From NCBI GenBank assembly GCA_047967505.1, contig CM106540.1: a stretch of DNA of 64,000 bases, one strand, 5' to 3'. Made by a program: the position numbers and the translations under genes. Below, piece after piece: positions 11,042-22,469 of the stretch. Every line of letters starts with the position of its first letter. The stretch's first letter is position 1. Below the pieces are notes generated by a model that saw nothing but the letters and a program-made list of their open reading frames with translations, searched no databases and was not told the DNA's origin. The DNA is from Dipteris shenzhenensis. Lineage: Eukaryota > Polypodiophyta > Polypodiopsida > Gleicheniales.

Positions 11042-12584
11042 TACTTGATTAGGTATGAAATCCAAAATTGTGGATCACTTCACGCACACATTATGCTATG
11101 GCTCCATGATGATGATGTTGATCAACTTACAAATGAAATAGATGCCCACGTTCCATATGAAGAAGACCGGGTTCCACAGCTTTCACATGCTTCTTCAGCA
11201 AGATGAAACTATGAAGGCTAGTGCAAGGAAAGCAGATTCATAATTGTAGTAGTTCTTGTAGGCATGATCCGTAGATTTCAGGCAAATGCAAGTATGGCTT
11301 TTCATTTGATGACCATCTAGAGACAAAGCCATCAGTAGATCCAAAGACACATCGATGGTTGTATATTTGCCCAAATCAAAAGCACAAAAATGTCGTCCCA
11401 TGCAATGCTGCAGTACTGTTACTATGGCAAGGACATATGAGTATTCAAAGAATCACAAACACTGGTCTATCGTACTATCTACTGAAGTATGCTATGAAAA
11501 CAAAACCGGTAGGCAAACTAAACCTAAATACCAAGGACGCCAAGTGATTGGGCCTTGACACAACACTACTCTGCTTTACTTGCGGTAGACACAATCATCA
11601 TTGACGAGATATCTATGATGACATCCCAAATTATGAATCTGGTAGTTTGACAACTATGTGAGGTTTGCAAGAATAGTACACTAGACCCATTCCAATCTAA
11701 GAAGGTGATTCTTTTCGGTGACATGCAACAACTACCACCGGTATGCAAATGTAGGGTCGTTGTAAAGGAATATTGCCGAAAATGCCACATTAGTAATTCA
11801 CCCTTTTGGAGCATGGGAAGATTTCACTACATGCACGCCTCCATACGGCACCTGGAAGATCCAGATTTCAATACATTCTTAAACATCATTCGCACAACAC
11901 CACCAACAGAACAGCAGATCGAACGATACCTCGGTGGTCTCATGCTCATGGAAGAGGAGGCAGCAACATTCATGAACATAGACACGACTATTCTATGCAC
12001 TCATAGACACGATGTACATCGATTTAATGATGCAATATTGACATCACAATTCGCAGCCTCTGACATCATACCAGTCCAAGTTGTCTCAAATGCCACCAAC
12101 ATTGATGAACTACAAGACTGGATCATGGACCCAGATTTCCACGAAGCTCCTCATGTGGCAATCGGGGCACATGCTAGCAGAGAACATCAACCTAATGATT
12201 GGGGCAGCCAATGGAGCAATAAGAACTATTCAAAGACTGGAGTGGGATGAAGCAACATCCACATTAGTAAAGATTCATGCCATCCTCTCCTCGACAGGAG
12301 AGCGTATAATCCTTAGACGCTCAAAGCACACTCGAAGGGTGTTGAATGGAACATGGTACCACAAAACAACATTTCCAATTATGCTCACATATGCCATGAC
12401 TAGCCATAAGTCACAAGGCACAACACTACAAGGGAAGGTAATAATCGTGATACGACAGTCGTTCGCTCCACGACTGACATATGTCATGCTCTCTCGAGTG
12501 ACGACTCGTCAGAATCTTAGGATCTCGCATGGCATAAAATTGACTGACTTTGTAGCAATGCCATATATCGCACCACCTAAATAA
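11042..12584 (+). pseudogene. Helitron Rep-helicase (RepHel) fossil 1
   Basis: Helitron transposases combine an HUH endonuclease (Rep) with a Pif1-family 5'-3' helicase. Here the Rep HUH motif is seen as SLHAHIMLWL (HAH codons 11081-11089), followed in another frame by a Cys/His cluster and CKYGFSF (~11275-11305), then VVPCNAAVLLLWQGHMSIQ and the catalytic-Tyr region YYLLKYAMK (11473-11499). The helicase part keeps motif II (IIIDEISM, ~11591-11614), motif III (GDMQQLPPV, ~11719-11745) and motifs V/VI (TSHKSQGTTL, YVMLSRV, 12400-12500). Walker A and several hundred residues between Rep and helicase are deleted. Stops lie at 11272 and 11648, and frame changes occur near 11200, 11550 and 12165. 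It is clearly dead. No CTRR end or hairpin was convincing. Confidence 0.88.
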
Positions 12585-12609
12585 ATGAGGTATTTTTTTT
12601 TAAAACGAC

Positions 12610-12729
12610 CATCAAGTCCACTCTTATGTTTCCACTAGTAGTTTGCTACGAATAAATCATAAAACATGTCATCATGTTCACTCTTACGTTTCGACTAGAA
12701 GTTTGCTAAGAATAAATCAAGCAAATGTT
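12610..12729. repeat. 60-bp tandem duplication
   Basis: Two adjacent 60-bp units start catcaagtccactcttatg and catcatgttcactcttacg and share tttgct-aagaataaatca. They lie just after the helicase stop codon. Confidence 0.8.
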
Positions 12730-12949
12730 TAAAAAAATAAAAATAAATAACATTCCTCTGTTTCACAGATCAAGCACCACCCAAAAAAAAAAGAGACCTC
12801 AAAGTAATGGCTAATGCAAAAGAGGTAAAGCTATATGCTTTTACATTCCCGCATCGCTACATCAAAGTAAGCATGCCTCGATGATCCTCAGTAAATTTAA
12901 CCGTTACTACTGTGTAGCTCTTCCAATGATTTAAAAGAAAGGTAGTACA

Positions 12950-13466
12950 AAAGATAAACGAACAGGAACGTACCTCCAAGACGCAGAAAAAAGGAACAAA
13001 GATATTCTTCAACAACAAACAAATGCGAAGAGCTAACATAGCAAGAGTACTACCGGCAGAGGACATCTACAAATTCAATTCTCACGACGAATATCATCCA
13101 CTCATGACAAGAGTGACCCGGATCTTGCTAGACAAACCAAGAGGATCAAACAACCTCGCAGATGGGCTAATTAAACACATTATATACAACTCTCAGATGG
13201 AAAAGAATCAGTCAATGAAGAGATGACTTATTCCATGGCACAAATGCTACTTGACAAATATGGCAAAGGAATATCAAGGCGGATACCATACTTAAGGAAT
13301 TCAAAGACATATACGGTATCAAGGCAGGCTAGTGGCCAGTTACTATATTGAGAAAGTCACGTACAAGGTAGACCCCAAGTTCACCGAAGAACATTACGGA
13401 AAGGCGAAAACTATCTTCCCGGCACCAACAAAGATCAAAATTGAAGGTAAAGTGGAGTTTACATAA
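12950..13466 (+). pseudogene. Unrecognised coding relic upstream of GIY-YIG frame
   Basis: Three overlapping frames read like protein: 12960-13226 (contains KGTKIFFNNKQMRRANIAR and HPLMTRVTRILLDKPRG), then about 13178-13300 in a second frame (SDGKESVNEEMTYSMAQMLL), then 13329-13463 back in the first frame (YYIEKVTYKVDPKFTEEHYG), ending at TAA 13464. At least two frame changes separate them. The last piece is in the same frame as the GIY-YIG frame, with one stop between. I do not recognise the family. It may be the N-terminal part of the same ancestral protein, or an unrelated gene of the same mobile element. Confidence 0.4.
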
Positions 13467-13583
13467 TTGTCTATAAACTTGCTTTTACAGCAACATGAAA
13501 TTAAAATAACACTTTTCTCCGCTGTATCCAAAAACCTTGTAGAGACAGAACAAAGCGAGAAAAACGAAAGTGACACTTCGGTA

Positions 13584-13910
13584 ATGAATTTTATCTATTG
13601 CATCACTTGTCTTGACAATAGAAAGAAATACATTGGGCAAACTACAAACACCGTAAAACGACTACAACAGCACAAGACTAACCCACCAAATAAAATGATC
13701 GATGATGTACACAGGTATGCCCCATTTGAAAGCCACTTCAAGATGGACATACTAGCATCGACGGCAAGCAAAAAGGAGGCAAATATCTTGGAGAGCCAGC
13801 ACATTCTACACCTAAGAACAACATCAATCTTTAGGGGACACAATAACATAAAAGGAAACCCAACATGCCTTAGGAAGTATTACTACTTGAAGAGGAGGAA
13901 AATTATTTAA
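13584..13910 (+). CDS. GIY-YIG nuclease domain protein (108 aa)
   Basis: An intact 108-residue frame from ATG 13584. GIY-YIG domains cut DNA using a Tyr pair, an Arg and a metal-binding Glu. Visible here are FIY (residues 3-5), KKYIGQT with YIG at 16-18, VKRLQQH with R26 and H30, and ANILESQHI with the expected Glu at 70; a basic tail (YYLKRRK) ends the protein. The pattern resembles stand-alone or mobile-element GIY-YIG nucleases more than the Penelope type, whose cysteine pattern is not obvious. The frame stays open upstream to 13467. It lies about 1 kb downstream of the Helitron fossil on the same strand. No TATA box or intron signal was assigned; whether it is expressed is unknown. Confidence 0.75.
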   Translation: MNFIYCITCLDNRKKYIGQTTNTVKRLQQHKTNPPNKMIDDVHRYAPFESHFKMDILASTASKKEANILESQHILHLRTTSIFRGHNNIKGNPTCLRKYYYLKRRKII

Positions 13911-14841
13911 TTGCATTTTTGAGAGGGCTGGAATCAAGCCTACATTTTTGTTACACTGTTTCAAATATTTTTTACAAATACATTGACTCGATATCAACAA
14001 TTTCGACTACTTTTCACACTTTTTGCTTTAATTGACCTACATTTAATTCATTGCTATGCGGTTCTTTTTTGGGATTCCCTTTTTTATCTACATTCGAATT
14101 CCATAATTCATTGCTATGCAGTTCTTTATTTTTAGAGAAAACTTTCGTTCTTTGTTCTATTGTGGAAACAGACCATCGTACAAAAATTAGGCCTCCCTGT
14201 CTACGCTTTTTTTGAATTCAACAAAAAAAATAAAACAAAAAAAAGTAAAATTAGGACTCACTCTCTGCCTACCGCGGATCTAGTTCTTATCCACACAACA
14301 AAAAATGCTTAGAAATATCTATAGATGGATCCCGATTTCCGACAACCGGCAGGTTTCTTTAAGAGATTAGAAGAAGGAATGTAGCCTGACGAAGCCCAGG
14401 CATACTGCGCCACTACTACGTATGAGCACTGAGCAGGACTAAACTAATCCCACGACGGGGAGACAGAAGAATGCTGATATTGAGTTTGAGAATATAAAGA
14501 AGAACATGGTTAAAGTATTGACGAGACCAACACTGGTTGGAGAATGGAGCGACATGCTGAGGGATGGACTCTGGAGGCTGCAGTATGACTGGCGACCTCA
14601 AAGTCTACATAGAGCTTAGGCTTGTGAAGGGGGATAAAGGAACCTTGCTGGGACGGCAGGAGGTACGTCCAAGGCCGGCAATGGGATGATGACCAAAGTG
14701 CAATATTGGAAGGAAGGGCCGGGTCGAGGAGATGAACAACGGAGGGTATATAATTAATGAAGTGCGATGGCTGAGAGCGAGGGTGGGTGGGTGATCGAGA
14801 AGAGAGCAGTAGATGGGGGAGCTGATGTGAGACGTCGAAGA
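13911..14841. other. Downstream flank of the peroxidase gene
   Basis: AT-rich at 13911-14330, with the phrase aattcattgctatgc repeated near 14048 and 14105. The part next to 14841 presumably holds the peroxidase 3' UTR (minus strand), but I could not fix a polyadenylation site. Open frames at 14416-14845 show no known motifs. Confidence 0.4.
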
Positions 14842-17800
14842 TCAATTGAGGAGGCGACAGTTACGACGGATGTCACCTTGGGAGCCAGTGAGGACGTCGG
14901 AGAGGGAGAGTTTGACGAAGGCGGAGGAGAACTGTTGGAAGAAAGCGGGGGGGGAAAGGCTGAAGAGGCGAACGATGGGGGAGGTACGGGGGTCGTTGGC
15001 GACTTCGGAGTCGACAGTGAAGAGGCCAAAGCCGGCGAGGGCGTTGGAGAAGTATTGGGTGTCGAAGGCGAGGCTGGTGAGGTCGTTGGGGAAGACAGTG
15101 CGAGGATTGTAACGAGGTGGGCATCGCAGCCTCAATACATTGTAGAACACCAACCCCAAACTTTGATCCCTCCTTGGATACAGCCTGTTTGTAATGCTCA
15201 CGCAGTGCCCTACTCCCAACGTGTGCGCCCCTGCATCATCATCAATCACTCTTTAAACTCTGCAATCTATTATCAGACTCTAGTATTGACACTTGATACT
15301 TTTAAAACTCAGCAACCTAACACTTTATAATTTAACAACTAAACTATCTAGTACTTACGTACTCAACAAACTATCTAGTATCAAACTTGATCATTTTAAA
15401 ACTCACAAAACTATCTAGTATCAAACTCGATAATTCTAAAACTCGACAAAGTATCTAGTATCAAACTTGATAATTCTAAAACTCAGAAAACTACCAGTAT
15501 CAAACTCGATAATTCTAAAACTGAGAAAACTATCTAGTATCAAATTGGATAGTTTTAAAACTGAGAAAACTATCTAGTATCAAACTTGATATTCTTCAAA
15601 TGTACATTAACAAATCCATAAATTTTATCAACATTTGCCTCCTTAGAGGCACGAGGATAGAAACTCTTCGATGAATTTCCAAGTGTGATCTTTTTTTAAA
15701 AATAATTAAGTCATGTGTTTCAAGTTGCCATTTAAGTAGATCATCCTACAAAAATTGCTTGTAATCTAAGCCCAAAGCCCTTTTAAAAATCGTTTCCTTT
15801 CTCTTTTGCATCTACCTCAATAGGACAAAGTGCCCACATGCAATTCTGCCCTCTTGTTTTTCACCATCATTAAAGTAGTAATTTTCAGATTTAGAGAGAA
15901 ACTTAATTTGCCGATTAACAAATCCCGAAAAAAAATCTTGATTTTTTTAATTGTTTTCATTAAGCACATTCCCAAGTTTTTTTCCCATCAAAAAGCTTTA
16001 AATATCCTAATCTGATGTGAATTTTCAACCGTAAAATGCTCTTTTTTTCCCATACCTCAAGTGTCGAACAAACGATGGGGACTACATGCCACCTTCGCAT
16101 TTCTCCACAAAAGTACCACAATGTCATAAGGTCTTTAGGGGAATGGTACTCTCGAAATTTGTGGAGGCCTACAAATAAGCTTCTCACCACAAGTTTGTCT
16201 TACTAGAGAAGCCCCCCTTAAGCGTCGGAGAATTTATGATGTTAAGCTAATAAAGCGCATTCGCATGCTCTACCAAACCAGTCATTATCTTTAAATGAAG
16301 TGTGGATCTTTGTTTCAAAGCTCTTGCCTACAAACTCAATGAAGGAATGCCTCTACTAACTTCACAGTTCAAGCTAATGTTAAGCATTATTTGTGGGGAT
16401 CATGAATTTAAGATGCCTTTAGCCGGCTCACTAGGATTGTTGCTCATATGACAAAGTTTCAAGAAGGAATTCAAAGGTCGTAGTCTTCCCATAAGCAACA
16501 CAGAAGCTAAGCGGATTGTAGGAGGTCCTGCTAGTCCATTTGCTTGAAACCAAGTCCCAGAAATGAGGACTATGGCACCATGTAGCTTGCTTAAGAATCC
16601 ATCTCCCAACTCGAGGATGTGAGAATGCACTCCAAATTAAAACCCCTCTAGTCAAATCCCTTAAACTATTAGTGTTACTGCTTGCATGCAAGTTGAAAAG
16701 GTGATTTGCATAGGTGATAGGGCAAGCAAACACCTCCACATCCCAGGGAAAATTTTCTAGCTATCCTTTTATATTTCCAATGAGCATGATTCCAAGCCCA
16801 AGATTTTTTTCTTTTCTAATAGAAAATTCAAAAGCCCAGTAGAAGATTTGCTAATGCAACCTAACATAACCTAATCTAGCCTAGCCTAGCATAACCTAAC
16901 TTTAATTCTAGCCTAGTTTAGTGACATAGCCTAACCTAGACTAGCCGAGTTGAGTGGAAGAGGAGAGGAGAGGAGAGGGAAAGGGGAGAAGCCCGGGAGA
17001 AGAGGGGGGAAGGGAGGGGAATGGAGCGGGAGAGAGACTAATATGGGAGTTGAGTGGTAGAGGACAAAGAGAGGGAGTTGAGAAGGAGAGGAGGAAGGGA
17101 AGAGGAGAGGAGAGGGGAAAGGAGTAGGAGAGGAGGAAGGGGGGAAGAGGAGGACAGGGGGAGAAGGGGAAGGAGAGGACAGGGGAAGGGGGAGACTTGA
17201 GTAGGAGAGGAGGCAGGGGGAGAGGAGGAGGAGAGGAAAAGAGCGAGAGAGGAAAGTTGGGGGGAGGGGGGGAGAGGAAGGGGGAAAAGAAGGGAGAGGA
17301 GAGGAGAGGAGAGGAGGGAGGCAAGTGCGAAGCAGAGGTGCGAATGGGAGGGAACTACACTTCCTCCTGGGACCATTATACACATAATTAAAGGGGGGGA
17401 CATACAAGTTAATATAATCCTATTTTTTGATGGGGGAACATATTTAGCCATAAACGCTCTATGGGAAGACATATTTAGCCATAATTTTTCCGTTTGATGG
17501 GGAAACATGTTTTGCCACATGTACGTTGGGAAGTGCTCTTAGTTTTCTTGTCTTAAAACCTAAAAAGATATAGGTAAAGTATAGGAGGTAAACATTGCAG
17601 GTTGTGATCCTCTAGTTGGAACTAGCTTTTGGGATGACCGAGATCGGGAATTTGGAAAATGTGCAGCCAAAAGTATACAAGGGATGCAAAGGTCCTCATC
17701 GTTGTATGTTATATAACAAATTGAAAGACTAGATGTGAGAGCATTTATAGATTATGAGCAACCATGCACACCCATGGTGCATTGAATGCATTTGGGCCAT

Positions 17801-20333
17801 GGGTTATGATATGCGGACATGTTCACAACGCATGCCCACAATGGGGTAGTCTATAAACATAAAGGTATGATATAATTGGGCCACTTTCATAGAAGGAAAG
17901 TGACCCGCAAATTTTGACCATTCATATTCTCAAATTTACAAACTTAAAAACTATTTACCACACCGTCAATTACATCCTATATCTGCTGCCATATATTAAG
18001 GGCAAGCAACACAAAATAAGCCTACAAGTGGTTGTGGTCTACACATGTTGAGTAAATGGTCTTGGCAGCCGCCCACTATGTCTCTTGAATCTACAAAACA
18101 AGCCTATGTCCCTTTGACCCTCCATTTGGGGGGACCCTAGGAGAATGGGCCATAGTTGCACTTTCTAGCTTTATTTTGAAAGTCCGAGAGAGCTCTAAAT
18201 ACAATTCATGGCATCTGGTAGCTTGTTGGATTCCGAGCGCTTTCCTCGTGAGAGAGTGATCCTCCAACCCATTCCCCTATACATAAACCCAGTAGCCTAC
18301 ATGTATAGAGATGCTCGAATTCGAATGCCCCCCATCATTGACTGATTGAGCATGAGTTGATTGGGCTCCTTCTCCACTCTTGAGCTCCCACATGACCGAG
18401 TTTAAGCGCCTGTGCACACAGAGCCCACGCAGTGCCCTTGGTGGCGCTCCAAATAAGGCCATGCGGAAGAAGCTGAGGTCACTAATGCGCCCTTAAGTGC
18501 TCAAAAGTGCACCTTTGATTTTGAAGGTGCAGTAAGAAGCAGCGGCAATAGCCGGAGGTCTCTGGAGGTTCAGAGCCTCAGTGCGAGCAGCGAGAGAAGG
18601 GTCCGACAAGTACGACAAGATGCAGTAGCCGATGAACGAAACCGTAGCGCAGTGAAGGCTGATTTTTTCGCGTGGAACTCTACACTACCATGACTCTTTT
18701 ACAGGCTGCGCATTTCTGGCCTCGTGTGGAGACGCCCTAGATGAGGGCCAAGAGAGAGTTGGTGAGCTACTAAGCAACAACAAGACCATCTACAAACTTT
18801 CATTCGTTGCCCTCACCCAAACATTTGCTTGCTATCCATCACCTTCTAACGGCGGTACTAGACCTTCTTCAAGTCTAGTCCACCATCAGTCAATGAACAT
18901 GCTCTCGAGTATCTCACTGCTTGTCATCGATCAAGCTCAGGTGCTCATGGAATGCAGATATCGGCGTCGATGGTTTGGTATTATCAAATGGATCATCACA
19001 GATTGCAAGAAATCTATTTACATACGTCGGGAATTCTAGCAAACATCCATCTGAAAGCACAACATCTACGTCAAACGATCGTTGAGACATCTGAAAGCAC
19101 GCGAATCAGGCAGAACGATCATTGAGAGAAACGCGTTTCGAAAACAGAAATTCCCACCTAAGATCGCGACGCTTTCCTCGAGTGTCATTCCTTTGGACGC
19201 GAACACCTGCACGAACCCGTCAAAACTGACAGTTGCCGGAGGTATTTCCACGCTAGCTCTGGAGCTGCTGGCGGTGGTTGCGTCTCTCCTTCCCAACGGA
19301 ACCTGGATGAACGGCCCTCCTGCAATGTTGACTGCCTCTCTCGCGGCCAACACCACGATGTCCGCGCATGACACCGTCTGTGGACACGCCAATTCTAATG
19401 CCGCCTTCATCCTATCGATGAATTCAAGTCGTCTGATTCCAAAGTTGGCCGGAGATGTAAGCTCGGACACGATTCCTCGTTGCGAATTCAAGAGAATCGA
19501 GGCATCGCAACCCTGGAACAACAACGGAAGCAGATCATTGCCAAGTTCAATTACAAAATCCGATTGATGATCATTGATTGCAGATGCACAAGACAAGGCA
19601 AGCACCGGATTGAACAGGAGCGGACAAACAAGCAAATACCAAGCAATACGGAACTAAACAAACAAACGAGCACCGAGCAACTTACCTGAGAAACACAATT
19701 TAAAAAAAAAGGAAATAATTAGTAACCCATGCCACTGCTGAAGTTTTATGAGATTGACGCGCCCCAACAAAGCAAATGACACACTCTCGAGAATAATCGA
19801 ACAATACACTTGAACAGAAACATAGTCATAGGCAAAATACTACTCGAACGGAAGCCGTTGAACGACTCACTGTCGAAAACATGCTAACAACACACTCCAA
19901 AGGAAGCAGTACCAGATACTGTAGCTGCAGCAGAAAGAATTGCGCGGACAGCACACTTAGAAAAATAGCAAAATGACCACGAGCTGCTGGAAGCACTTTC
20001 CAGCAAATCACCAAGGCTAATTATGCAAGAACATACAACAGCACACACAGCACGCCAACAAATCCCCAAGCCTACTCATACCACGTGTCAGAGTGCAGAT
20101 TTTGAGGCTGTAACCTGGACTTGACAATCATGGAAGAAGAGTCGAAGCAGGGCTGCGGTAGCTGTGGGATCGCGGATCAAATTCGCTCTGAGGACACCTC
20201 GGATAATGCGTGCCGCAAAGGGACAGGAGCTCGCGTAGAAGTTGTAGCTCAGTTGGGCTGTTGAGGATTGTAGAAAAAACACTTCCAGAAGCAGGAGAGA
20301 AAGCAGAACCTGCTTGATTCTGATGATACCCAT
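14842..20333 (-). CDS. PER29-like: Class III secretory peroxidase, 3 exons
   Basis: Exons on the minus strand: 20333-20115, 19512-19158 and 15230-14842 (219, 355, 389 nt), giving 320 residues. Donors CAG|GTTA and TAG|GTGG and acceptors CCAG and GCAG join in phases 0 and 1. Residues 1-26 form a signal peptide. Haem-peroxidase hallmarks are LLRLFFHDC (distal R64, H68), GCDASILL, SCADIVVLAAREAV, VPLGRRD, and GAHTLG with proximal H194. All eight disulphide cysteines are present (37, 70, 75, 116, 122, 201, 228, 316). Such enzymes oxidise phenolics with H2O2 in the wall or vacuole. [38 protein letters not shown] and DSEVANDPRTSP resemble Arabidopsis peroxidase 29 as I recall it. Introns sit at two of the three positions usual for the family; the middle one is absent. 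No lesions were found. Confidence 0.93.
15335..15600. repeat. ~50-bp tandem array in peroxidase intron 2
   Basis: About six imperfect units share aaactatctagtatcaaactcgataattctaaaactc-type words. The array begins about 100 bases inside intron 2 from its 3' splice site (15231), so it would be transcribed in the pre-mRNA. Confidence 0.88.
16859..16945. repeat. CCTAA/CCTAG-rich degenerate repeat
   Basis: About a dozen imperfect copies of (a)cctaa or gcctag within 87 bases, inside peroxidase intron 2 and directly beside the purine tract. It lacks the regular CCCTAAA period of plant telomeres. Confidence 0.65.
16955..17355. repeat. ~400-bp polypurine tract in intron 2
   Basis: The plus strand is nearly all A and G (gaggagaggaga, gggggag) with only a few short pyrimidine interruptions. 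It lies within the second intron of the peroxidase, so the transcript carries the pyrimidine-rich complement. Long Pro/Ser/Leu open frames across it are compositional artefacts. Confidence 0.9.
17356..19157. other. Remainder of peroxidase intron 2
   Basis: Unique-looking sequence with no exon-like frames in the peroxidase orientation. Exons 2 and 3 join without missing residues, so nothing needs to be coded here. The minus frame at 18462-18277 is unrecognised. Confidence 0.55.
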
Positions 20334-20492
20334 CGCTAACCTGCAGAAAGAAAGCACAAGAAGTCACCAGGGAAACTACAGGCTTTCTCTGATAAAAACC
20401 AACCTGAAGTTTGCCAACAAACTTGCACCTTTTTATCAATCTGAAATTTGCCAACAAACCTCGCACCTGCAAAAGAATTGCAATTGCCAAGC

Positions 20493-20498
20493 TTTATA
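20493..20498 (-). promoter_or_regulatory. Candidate TATA box of the peroxidase
   Basis: TATAAA on the minus strand, in the context GTGTATAAAGC, 160 bases upstream of the ATG. That would leave a 5' UTR of about 130 nt, normal for plants. Supported only by sequence and position. Confidence 0.45.
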
Positions 20499-21732
20499 CA
20501 CATCCATTAGGCATTTTGGCTCACATGTTTGAGAAAGCATCTACAACAAGACGACAAGCCATGTCTGTAGAAGTGTGGTAAAGTAGCTGCAATAACCTTC
20601 CTTATCCAATGGAAGCAGATAGAAAATTACTGTCTTCTACCCAAGCTGCTGCTGGTCGAAGCTCAGATCTACACATCCAAAGCATACAAGGCAACCGGAT
20701 CAACAGTACAACTTAGCTGTTTGCACAGATTATCACAACTTGAGAAGTTCGAGGGCAGTGCAACAAGAAAAACGGTCATTTCTGCGCAGATTTGCAAGTC
20801 GCACCTGCATGCTGAGTTCAAAGATTCAGAACACTGTTTTGGCATAGCTTTGGAGATGGAAGCCCACTGCATCCAACGAGAGAACAGAACATTTTTGCGC
20901 CTCAATTCCCATAGCGAATCGTCACAATCTCTCGACAGAGGCTGCAAATTATATCTGATCAGTTGTCAAAGTGCAACTAAACTATCCGAGGGTGGTAATG
21001 CTATGCCTGCAAGCATGTCTATAACGCTGCAAGCATGTCTATAACTCTGAAACCTCTAGCCAGCCTCCCCTGCAAGATTGTTTTGTAAGTAGACTCAGAG
21101 AGAACTTAAGACAAGATCACATGAGTTGAATCGAAAGCATGAGGAGAACAGCAACTGGAAATAATAGAACACGAACTATTATCGCACAAGCCCCCCTAAG
21201 TCAATTCCTCAAACAAATTTTGAGTTGCAATTGTTCCCTTCTCGCTTGTCAAAGGGCAAGCAACTCTAATCTAAGGCCATAGCTCCGTATCTGGATTCTG
21301 CATTCGACTCTTCTGGCCTCCCCTGCACAAGTCAGCTCCTCTCTCCAAGTAGCTCTATAAGAAGAGCTTCCAATCTGTCCATTTAATGTATCCACCACAA
21401 GTGCAAGCACAGAAGTGACCGCCTTCGACCTTAACTTCCAACTACGTGCAGCGTCAGGCCGCATTTGCAATTCTACCTATCTAAACTGTCAAGCTGTACA
21501 AGCCATTGTATTCATATGCTGTGTACATGAGATCTCATCTTCCATTGCGTGCCGACCATGTCGGAATTTCGTTGCTTTTCCCCACATCTTCCCCACAGGC
21601 AGGATATTTAAGTAACGTTTTTTCCACAGATCCTGAGTCCGATTCTACCAACTCAGCTAAAAATTTCCGATGGTCGATTCTCGGGACGGAATTCGCCATT
21701 CAAATGTAAGTAGCATGCCAAAAGCTTCTCGT

Positions 21733-21764
21733 TCTCTCTCTCTCTCCCTCTCTCTCTCTCTCTC
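21733..21764. repeat. (CT)n tract
   Basis: Imperfect CT run of about 30 bases, 1.4 kb upstream of the peroxidase start codon. Confidence 0.9.
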
Positions 21765-22469
21765 AAAATAATGTGATCGACAAGCCTGAATCTTCTTTCG
21801 GAACGTGTTACTCTTCGTCGAGAGTTTATGTTAGCAAACCTGCCCAGGCATATTTTCACGTGAATTGCACGGAGCTCGCCTTTATCAGGCTCTGCTCTCT
21901 CCTCTTTGTGCTAAAACACTACTTGAATTCAACGGTGCGTTTTCGTTTCGCTACAGCTTCAAGCATTTAGCCACAAATCCATCTTTCGACGGCAAAAGAC
22001 TCATCATTCCTTCCTTTCCCTGGATTGGAAAACAAGATAAATTAGTGCATCTTAATCAATGATTACAAGTCCTCACTTCCTCCTCTAAAGATGCTATATG
22101 GCCTTCTCGTGAGGTATAGATATTCACTCTTTATTCATGGATAATCATAATTACCATATCCATGAACCTTTTTAGCCATAGTAATTAGCTAAAATACTTC
22201 AAATTAATTCCCTTGGATTTATCTCACTTATGTACAATAACCCTATAAAACCCCTTCCCTCGTTGAGTTGATTTAAGGAAAAATATAAATGTTTGTCAAA
22301 GCACATCTCCAATAAGGTGAAAGTCGACTACAACAAGGCCTTTATCTAGTGTTATTTCCATGTTGACATCACCATAAAAGAGCCACAATGGCAATACGAA
22401 AGATACAGAAGAAGGAAATATAAGGGGTAAATAAAGATTTAGGGTTAAGGTTGAGACATGTCGTCTAAG

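Larger units (their letters stand above)
20340..22440. other. 5' flank of the peroxidase gene
   Basis: No recognised element or gene. A candidate TATA box lies at 20493-20498 and a CT-rich tract at 21733-21764. The pyrimidine run ending TTTCTGCAG just upstream of the start codon (minus strand, ~20342-20350) resembles a 3' splice site, so a 5' UTR intron is possible. Confidence 0.45.

Noticed and set aside
13584-13910. GIY-YIG frame as the C-terminus of a Penelope-like element
   Set aside because: No telomerase-like reverse transcriptase is found upstream, and the Cys pattern typical of Penelope nuclease domains is not evident.
13911-14330. Helitron 3' end at ctagt near 14281
   Set aside because: CTAG followed by T is present, but there is no convincing 16-20 nt hairpin just upstream.
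14767-15330. 187-residue plus-strand acidic frame
   Set aside because: It is the antisense shadow of peroxidase exon 3, which has clear family motifs and splice signals on the minus strand.
16400-16740. Minus-strand frames of 76 and 102 residues as a LINE fragment
   Set aside because: Some phrases (GTWFQANGLAGPP) recall non-LTR elements, but no ordered set of motifs could be established.
16931-17520. Proline/leucine/serine-rich frames of up to 160 residues
   Set aside because: They run across the purine-only tract and reflect composition only.
19082-19567. 161-residue plus-strand frame
   Set aside because: Antisense of peroxidase exon 2; no motif of its own.
19066-19635. Peroxidase exon 2 frame read as a separate 189-residue gene
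   Set aside because: Its first ~40 and last ~30 residues are intron translation; donor and acceptor sites in correct phase show it is an internal exon.
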